64,000 nucleotides of DNA from the NCBI GenBank assembly GCA_010645155.1, contig CM021322.1, positions 3,890,905-3,954,904 on the forward strand. The letters run 5' to 3'. Below are positions 61,501 to 64,000 of the stretch, in pieces. A model generated the notes under the pieces. The model had not been told where the DNA came from. It ran no database searches and worked only from the letters and a program-made list of their open reading frames with translations. The DNA is from Tigriopus japonicus. Its lineage: Eukaryota; Arthropoda; Copepoda; Harpacticoida; Harpacticidae. Made by a program: the position numbers and the translations under genes. The first letter of the stretch is position 1. Each line of letters begins with the position of its first letter.

Positions 61501-63369
61501 TGAAATGGTGTCGGCCGATTTCTTTACGTATGGGGGAAAAGATTATTTGGTATATACCTGTCGTTTCTCCGGTTTTCCATTCATATGTCGTTTTCAAAAT
61601 TCGCCCACGTCCTCTACTTTGATTCGTGAACTTCGAGGACTTTTCACGATCATGGGCGTGCCCAACGTGTTTCGGTCGGACAATGCGACCGTCTTCAGTT
61701 CCTCCGTTTGCCAGGATTTTTTCAGGGCCTGGGGTGTTCAATGGCGACCGTCTTCGCCCCATCACCCCCAATCGAATGGGCATGCCGAGGCCAATGTGAA
61801 AAGCCTCAAGTACCTTTTGGCCAAATGTGGCGGGGAATGGGCGTCCGATGCCTTTGCGTCGGGCCTTTTGGAGCTACGAAACACGCCTCGCTCCGACGGA
61901 TTGTCGCCCGCCCAACGCGTGTTCGGTCGACCCCTCCGTACGCAACTTCCGATTCATTGGCGCGCATTTTGCTCTGAATTTCAGATCCAAGCCGAGACTG
62001 CCGATCGAAAGCGTTTGCGAGATGATGCCATGCGCAAATTCTATTACGATCGCACCACTCGGGTGCGCCGCAAAATACCATTGGGTGAACGCGTGTTGGT
62101 CCAGGATCCCATTACTCGACGCTGGGACAAACATGCCACCATCGTGGACAACCGATCTCCGCGTCGATATCTGCTCCGTTTTCCATCGGGGAGACTGATG
62201 GAGAGAAATCTTCGTTTCCTTCGCTGGGCCTCCCAAGGTCTGTCAGATCTTTCCTCGTCCAATCCATCGATGAATGACGAACGAGTGGCGGCTGATCAAT
62301 GTACAACCACAAGCAGCGAGAAGCGACGCGGTCAGCGTGCCCGAAACCCACCAAACTATTTTCAGTCGATCTGAACAATGTTTATATTTTATTCTCTATA
62401 TTTCGTTCTGTCATTATTCTAAAAAGGGGAGTTGGGAAGATGGAATGAGCTGCACGAGTGCAACAATGATGAACATCAATTAGCCAATGAATGCACGTAC
62501 TTGTACTTCGGTCAGAAAATAAACCACTCTTGAATTGAATGTCATTGAAGATACTTCTATCTACGAAACTACCAAGCCTTTATTATTTCCACTTTGCACG
62601 AACATGCGAACTTCTAATCTGACATATTACTTGTTGCACTTGATTGCGTTTCTTTCGTGACAAGCGTGGAAAACATGGTTCCAAACATTTCCTCATGCTC
62701 ATCCAAAGGGTAATTGAGACATGCAATTGAAAAAAGTCATTTGTTTCTGCAAGAAAATGAAGTGAGAGCCCTTGCTCTTAAAGTGCACTTTTCTTTTAGG
62801 CCCCATTGACCTTGGCCAAAATAATTGAGTCCCCGAAGAATGTCTCAGACCTCAGAAACATCCTTAGATCTCCTTTGGCTTTTGAAAGTCTTTCATCTCA
62901 GTTCAATTTCGTTCCCTGTCAGGAGTCTAGAAGCAACCGAGATCTAATGGATTTGACGACGAATTATTTTTTTTACAAAAGTCAAAAAGGCTTCTAAGCA
63001 TAATCCTGGGCTTTAAAAGTAACGTCATTCATAAGGGTCTCTGACGTTGGTTGAGTTGATAGAATTACTTAAGGCTACTTTATGTAGAAACCGACTACCA
63101 CAACTTCAAAATGAAGGCTTTACGAGCTATTGGATTAGAGTGGGCTGATCGGTTTTGTTAGACTTTTTCCCGCCATCAATCTTCATTTCAAAACCTTCTC
63201 AATCGGTGAGGAAGTGAGAGGTGATTGGTTAGTGCTTACCTGTCGTGGGTTGGATTCCTTCCCCTGGACTATCGTCACTTTGACATTGCCAAGGCTGAAG
63301 ACCGAAAGTGAATAGGAACACGAAAGCAATCACAGGGACATTGGAGGACAGAAATGGCCGTGCCTCCAT
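28322..63369 (-). CDS. Type I membrane protein with two EB/EGF-like cysteine modules, 9 exons, 630 aa
   Basis: Exons on the minus strand: 63369-63240, 45720-45574, 34080-33916, 32249-31938, 31171-30983, 30718-30410, 30277-30170, 29498-29154 and 28509-28322. All introns are GT-AG and all are phase 1, which is typical of exon-shuffled extracellular modules. The protein has a signal peptide (MEARPFLSSN, then a hydrophobic core to about residue 29). Two six-cysteine modules follow (C55-C90 and C100-C145, each with a CxC near the fourth cysteine), then one helix (about 158-180) and a 450-residue basic, Ser/Arg/Gly/Pro-rich cytoplasmic tail. The cysteine pattern resembles EB or EGF-like modules of arthropod and nematode surface proteins; the whole protein matches no family I can name. 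A secretory membrane receptor or adhesion role is inference. The exon 8 donor is the least certain junction. The 35-kb span is due mainly to introns 1 and 2 (17.5 and 11.5 kb), which are loaded with transposons. Confidence 0.72.
29154..29498 (-). CDS. EB-module gene exon 8: Ser/Gly/Arg-rich tail
   Basis: Residues 454-568. Acceptor CCCCTTTAG. The donor GTACAA (29153-29148) gives phase 1 and joins exon 9. If it is not used, the frame reads on 38 bases to a stop near 29118, giving a shorter isoform. Confidence 0.6.
30170..30277 (-). CDS. EB-module gene exon 7: Arg/Ser-rich tail segment
   Basis: Residues 418-453. I chose this frame by phase: it yields Arg/Ser-rich DSGRRRSYDNGS...ERSDRSRPESRSP, like the neighbouring tail. 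Acceptor TTTTTTCGCAG, donor GTAAAT. Confidence 0.6.
30410..30718 (-). CDS. EB-module gene exon 6: cytoplasmic tail
   Basis: Residues 315-417, acceptor TTCTCTAG, donor GTGAGT. It contains EWPEGFTDADTEYEQH, then PRAKRRQS, a candidate basophilic kinase site. The opposite strand has no competing frame of note. Confidence 0.8.
30983..31171 (-). CDS. EB-module gene exon 5: cytoplasmic tail
   Basis: Residues 252-314, acceptor TTTTTCTTCCAG, donor GTATTG. It contains Tyr residues in short motifs (KQLYRPAIYNSL) and Ser/Thr/Arg-rich sequence. Confidence 0.75.
31938..32249 (-). CDS. EB-module gene exon 4: transmembrane helix and start of tail
   Basis: Residues 148-251. The helix ALTALTIGLSILSCLLCLMF is followed by basic FRIFTRSHWSTRSSR as a stop-transfer sequence, then Ser/Gly/Lys-rich tail. 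Confidence 0.82.
33241..33818. mobile_element. Inverted-repeat element, 578 bp, TA-flanked, AT-rich
   Basis: The left end GGTTGCTGGATGTTGGAC and the reverse complement of the right end GACTACTGGATGTTGGAC match at 15 of 18 positions. Each end abuts TA. The interior is AT-rich and repeats the words ATTTGCAATTTTATTTGCCATT. It encodes no protein and lies in intron 3 of the EB-module gene, about 100 bp from exon 3. Confidence 0.5.
33916..34080 (-). CDS. EB-module gene exon 3: second six-cysteine module
   Basis: Residues 93-147, acceptor TTTTTTTCAG, donor GTAAGA. Spacing is C-x5-C-x8-C-x9-C-x1-C-x17-C, ending KYGCLE. CWCKPGFH resembles the end of an EGF/EB module. Confidence 0.82.
38175..38657. 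mobile_element. hAT-type MITE, 483 bp
   Basis: Terminal inverted repeats TAGGGACGGGCAAAAAGT (18 bp, perfect) are flanked by the 8-bp target duplication CTTATGAG (38167-38174 and 38658-38665). An 8-bp duplication with this type of end is the hAT signature. The interior is A-rich and non-coding. Confidence 0.88.
38686..39078. mobile_element. hAT-type MITE, 393 bp, TAATTGTAATTAC-rich
   Basis: Ends CAGACCTGTG and (rc) CAGACATGTG are flanked by the 8-bp duplication CTCCAGGA (38678-38685 and 39079-39086). The interior has repeated GTAATTGTAATTA blocks at both sides and no coding capacity. Confidence 0.82.
43310..43752. mobile_element. Mutator-like (MULE) long-inverted-repeat element, 443 bp
   Basis: Two arms of about 160 bp (43310-43470 and 43590-43752) are inverted copies, similar over their length and near identical around TATTTCAATTTTCAGCTCAA. 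Ends AAGAAGCACTGAA / AAGAACCACTGAA are flanked by the 9-bp duplication GATTTGTGC (43301-43309 and 43753-43761). Long arms with a 9-bp duplication fit Mutator-like elements. Non-autonomous. Confidence 0.78.
45574..45720 (-). CDS. EB-module gene exon 2: first six-cysteine module
   Basis: Residues 44-92, acceptor TTTCAG after a T-rich tract, donor GTAAGC. Spacing is C-x3-C-x8-C-x6-C-x1-C-x12-C, with NTT and NTC-containing sequence between cysteines. Confidence 0.75.
46678..47622. mobile_element. Tigger/pogo-type MITE, 945 bp
   Basis: Ends CAGTCGAATCTCGATATAAG and (rc) CAGTCGAATCTCGATACAAG are inverted repeats with one mismatch, flanked by TA duplications (46676-46677, 47623-47624). The sequence CTCGATATAAG recurs several times just inside both ends. 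This is the hallmark of Tigger/pogo elements of the Tc1/mariner superfamily. No transposase frame remains. Confidence 0.88.
48941..48950. repeat. Poly-G run
   Basis: Ten consecutive G. A second run of nine G lies at 52180-52188. Confidence 0.8.
50840..50933. mobile_element. Tiny palindromic TA-flanked element, 94 bp
   Basis: Perfect inverted ends CACACTGGGTCCGAT (15 bp) enclose about 64 bp and are bounded by TA. The surrounding TTCAAAA / TTTTTGAA extends the palindrome. It is consistent with a Tc1/mariner-derived mini-element. Confidence 0.55.
53412..53427. repeat. Perfect 16-bp palindrome
   Basis: TTACTACGCGTAGTAA is its own reverse complement. No associated element boundaries are seen. 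Confidence 0.8.
54332..54367. repeat. Hairpin, 12-bp perfect arms
   Basis: AGAGTTCTAGGG and CCCTAGAACTCT enclose a 12-nt loop. Purpose unknown. Confidence 0.75.
57496..57664 (+). repeat. 5' LTR (169 bp)
   Basis: Starts TGGAATGAGC and ends CATGCGA, so the termini are TG...GA rather than the usual TG...CA. It contains AATAAA at 57573. Identical to the 3' LTR on direct reading. Confidence 0.95.
57665..57675 (+). promoter_or_regulatory. Retrotransposon primer-binding site (tRNA-Ser type)
   Basis: TGGCGCAGTCG directly follows the LTR and is complementary to CGACTGCG-CCA. That is the expected 3' end of animal tRNA-Ser genes beginning GCAGTCG. Drosophila 17.6 and 297 are recalled as using a similar site. 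Confidence 0.8.
57908..62374 (+). CDS. Gag-Pol polyprotein of Ty3/gypsy element, 1,488 aa, single frame
   Basis: The ATG at 57908 (MSKRDEITLL) is the first Met; the frame is open 72 bp further upstream without an ATG. Gag occupies roughly the first third and ends with two CCHC zinc knuckles (58985-59089): the first spaced C-x2-C-x5-H-x4-C, the second canonical C-x2-C-x4-H-x4-C. The aspartic protease active site is DTGAD (59219-59233). Reverse transcriptase spans about 59770-60370, with DLVKGYWQMPL and a catalytic V-I-D-D (60206-60217). RNase H (about 60630-61020) starts QTDASKLKGLGFALL. Integrase has an HHCC zinc region (about 61318-61440) and catalytic D, D and E in VSADFF, RSDNAT and HAEANV. 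A basic C-terminal segment follows. There is no frameshift or stop between gag and pol. The product would form virus-like particles and copy and insert the element. Confidence 0.95.
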   Translation: MSKRDEITLLKASRSGFKSALTRARKSAKGALDDHTPGEDPILLESFLGHWDDRLQKYLHAEDQVICHPDADAKDADPAVDEHTNAFFKAKSLIIGFRRDVDASNLQVVRSSQPVPIRGSGSSIPPLPKLDPKRPPTLQEDTDHKSFTRWRPLWVNYARLTSLDQRDQQIQVGLFWECCSSGFLRIVNHSLGIRMDTGRTVNEILDILEDHLRSLRNVHLDLRDLLAVRQKEGQDYTSFCNAIRELADYADASKVTEDRLLIALLLQGMKNDSDKAKTMERNPLTFDDARKYILELETSRNGAQDFNSFRLSSSSHVVHTMDQSVNAAKSNYRKHGGKSGSWADKKMDKSTKKSNSFEVCSLCGSNRKHPREDCPALKSSCHGCGRTGHWKPVCRSKDKKAGAVHLCATLSPTGGNRINVKVTPAGSSSSVNLHFCADTGADVIIIGMNQFRDSNLCQMIPIESRFHDNISGVDGRALDIFGTFQTDLALDEDHLVKDVTVVVSSDLNDAYLGLEACRALGIVGANFPRPVISTIREDPCLTVDPAQPVWPLKEREEWIASIPENPSVSDFLDVEAKLKFIYSVAFDASSLKPLRGPIVGDPMVITLKDEAIPFAINTARQVPIPQMADLQRMLEEMTSQEIVKPVGDIPTEWCHPIVLVPKSDGSFRLCVDLTRLNTQVVRSIHPTKTPNEAISGFKSTDKYFVKLDLVKGYWQMPLDTDSQKLTTFITPFGKYCFLRSPMGFISTGDSFSYRGDVAMSCLNVQKVIDDMAAGAKEYRDLVRLICEILERCIRFGMTVNAKKSMIGGAEQIEFVGYLISQNRIEADPQKVDAIRRFPPPTDRRDLRSFLGLVNQLGQFTSSIAENAEPLRGLLKTANAFLWLPEHTTAFEHVKAALTSPPVLGMYTIGAETVLQTDASKLKGLGFALLQRLDGEWRLIQCGSRFLKDAETRYAIVELEALAIYWAIRKCRTYLAGMEHFTVISDHKPLKSIFNNQMLNSVENPRILNYRSRLSSFKFTVEWKCGKDHFIPDALSRAPISSSEDDDEVGQDPSNLQVALIEARESDLTLENLSVHARECPEYRELRTAIKQNSVGRAQSGYVSLFKKMCDELSLDHDLILRGSRIVIPPPAIKEILSLLHSSHQGIERTKRRARQIVYWPGFNSDIANMIESCPECAYFRPSNPPEPLIQNDHPTRPFEMVSADFFTYGGKDYLVYTCRFSGFPFICRFQNSPTSSTLIRELRGLFTIMGVPNVFRSDNATVFSSSVCQDFFRAWGVQWRPSSPHHPQSNGHAEANVKSLKYLLAKCGGEWASDAFASGLLELRNTPRSDGLSPAQRVFGRPLRTQLPIHWRAFCSEFQIQAETADRKRLRDDAMRKFYYDRTTRVRRKIPLGERVLVQDPITRRWDKHATIVDNRSPRRYLLRFPSGRLMERNLRFLRWASQGLSDLSSSNPSMNDERVAADQCTTTSSEKRRGQRARNPPNYFQSI
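62421..62440 (+). promoter_or_regulatory. Polypurine tract
   Basis: A purine-rich run (AAAAAGGGGAG, then TTGGGAAGA) immediately precedes the 3' LTR. It is the expected plus-strand primer. Confidence 0.75.
62441..62609 (+). repeat. 3' LTR (169 bp)
   Basis: Same sequence as the left LTR, followed by the target duplication ACTTC. AATAAA at 62518 probably serves as the element's polyadenylation signal. Confidence 0.95.
63240..63369 (-). CDS. EB-module gene exon 1: signal peptide
   Basis: Residues 1-43. The ATG at 63369-63367 is the first true Met of the frame. Hydrophobic VPVIAFVFLFTFGL is followed by an acidic, polar stretch after a likely cleavage site. Donor GTAAGC, phase 1. Confidence 0.7.
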
Positions 63370-64000
63370 GGGTGACAGCCACTCATATAAAGTGAATAAT
63401 CGCCAGACCAACAACAGCGTGGAGAGCACTGCCAACCAAAGAGTTTCATTAGACGTCACTTGGGTTGGTCTTGAGAGTCACAAAAATGCTGCTTCAAGCT
63501 CAAAATCCTCAGATATGATGCTGCCATTGAGGGTCCTCATGCCCGAGCTTGATGATCTTCACCGTCAACAGCTGACAGGGGGGCCCAAATCCATTGGCCA
63601 TTGAATAGGGATGCTGGATGGGGCGAGCGAGATCTCCATCACATTTGTACCACTCCAACGATCTCTTTGCCTAGGAGTTCGTTTCCTTCCTTCCTTCCTT
63701 TCTGACAATCCAAGAAAGGAGCTGGATAACCACCACGTAACCACGATGTGAAAAAAGACCCAGAAAATCAGCGCTCTTTTGGCAGCCACATTCCTTCTGA
63801 CACACAATTGCCACACACTCATCCAAGCCGCCAGTCAGATCTGACACTCACAAGGGGGTTTCTATCCTGGAACACGGTCCAACCGAAACTATTTCCTCTC
63901 GTCTGACACCAATGTGTAAACACCCATGATCTCTGGACGCCTGGAAGGTCCCGACAACAAAGATCTGAGAATACGAAGAGGCCCGTTTTCTCGCTACTAT
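63370..64000 (-). promoter_or_regulatory. 5' flank / 5' UTR of the EB-module gene
   Basis: This lies upstream of the signal-peptide exon. It contains a TTCC run at 63687-63700 and no recognised gene. The promoter must be here or beyond the right edge; no TATA box is obvious. Confidence 0.4.

Larger units (their letters stand above)
57496..62609 (+). mobile_element. Complete Ty3/gypsy LTR retrotransposon, 5,114 bp
   Basis: The element has identical 169-bp LTRs, a tRNA-Ser-type primer-binding site directly after the left LTR, one gag-pol frame, a polypurine tract next to the right LTR, and a 5-bp target duplication ACTTC (57491-57495, 62610-62614). Domain order protease, reverse transcriptase, RNase H, integrase places it in Ty3/gypsy. 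No envelope frame is present. It sits in intron 1 of the EB-module gene in antisense orientation. Identical LTRs and an unbroken frame indicate a recent insertion. Confidence 0.96.
45721..63239 (-). other. EB-module gene intron 1 (17.5 kb)
   Basis: It holds the Tigger-type MITE, the 94-bp palindromic element, two short palindromes and the complete Ty3/gypsy element. A possible 75-bp cassette exon is discussed at 56085-56159. The remaining AT-rich stretches (47.6-50.8, 51-57.4 kb) show no gene that I can support. Confidence 0.6.

Noticed and set aside
62806..62997. Plus-strand frame just right of the retrotransposon
   Set aside because: Outside the element, lacks a domain, and lies in the intron of the opposite-strand gene.
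1..64000. CRISPR arrays, operons, tRNA or rRNA genes, bacterial-type defence systems
   Set aside because: Looked for and not seen. The window is intron-rich animal DNA.

Overview
This is animal nuclear DNA. Genes are split by GT-AG introns, intergenic DNA is AT-rich, and several small DNA transposons and one Ty3/gypsy retrotransposon are present. The protein content fits an arthropod, perhaps a crustacean such as a copepod, but the species cannot be named from the sequence. I assembled three protein-coding genes by hand from splice sites, reading phase and protein similarity recalled from memory.

(1) Positions 1-13.8 kb, minus strand: the N-terminal part of a KMT2C/KMT2D (MLL3/MLL4; Lpt-Trr in Drosophila) chromatin regulator. 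Fourteen coding exons join in a consistent phase to 2,631 residues and the gene runs off the left edge. It carries an N-terminal extended PHD/PHD cluster, a second PHD cluster, a long acidic and Gln/Met/His/Pro-rich region, an HMG box and an LXXLL motif. The catalytic SET end, if it belongs to this gene, lies outside the window. One PHD of the first cluster has lost its zinc ligands.

(2) 13.8-21.5 kb: mostly AT-rich intergenic DNA. It holds a GC-rich putative promoter or non-coding first exon of gene 1, a diverged 47-bp tandem repeat and an old transposon copy.

(3) 21.5-27.6 kb, plus strand: a six-exon, 303-residue four-transmembrane protein of the claudin/PMP22 superfamily.

(4) 28.3-63.4 kb, minus strand: a gene of about 35 kb with nine exons for a predicted 630-residue type I membrane protein. 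It has a signal peptide, two six-cysteine EB/EGF-like modules, one transmembrane helix and a long basic Ser/Arg/Gly-rich tail. Every intron is phase 1. I do not recognise the family. Its introns hold most of the mobile DNA: an apparently intact Ty3/gypsy element (57,496-62,609, identical 169-bp LTRs, ACTTC target duplication) antisense in intron 1; a Tigger/pogo-type MITE (46,678-47,622); two hAT-type MITEs almost touching (38,175-39,078); a Mutator-like long-inverted-repeat element (43,310-43,752); and smaller TA-flanked elements.

Genes 2 and 3 converge near 27.6-28.3 kb. I found no tRNA, rRNA, CRISPR or bacterial-type system. The most notable items are the PHD decay in the KMT2C/D protein, the young full-length retrotransposon and the group of structurally well-defined non-autonomous transposons.
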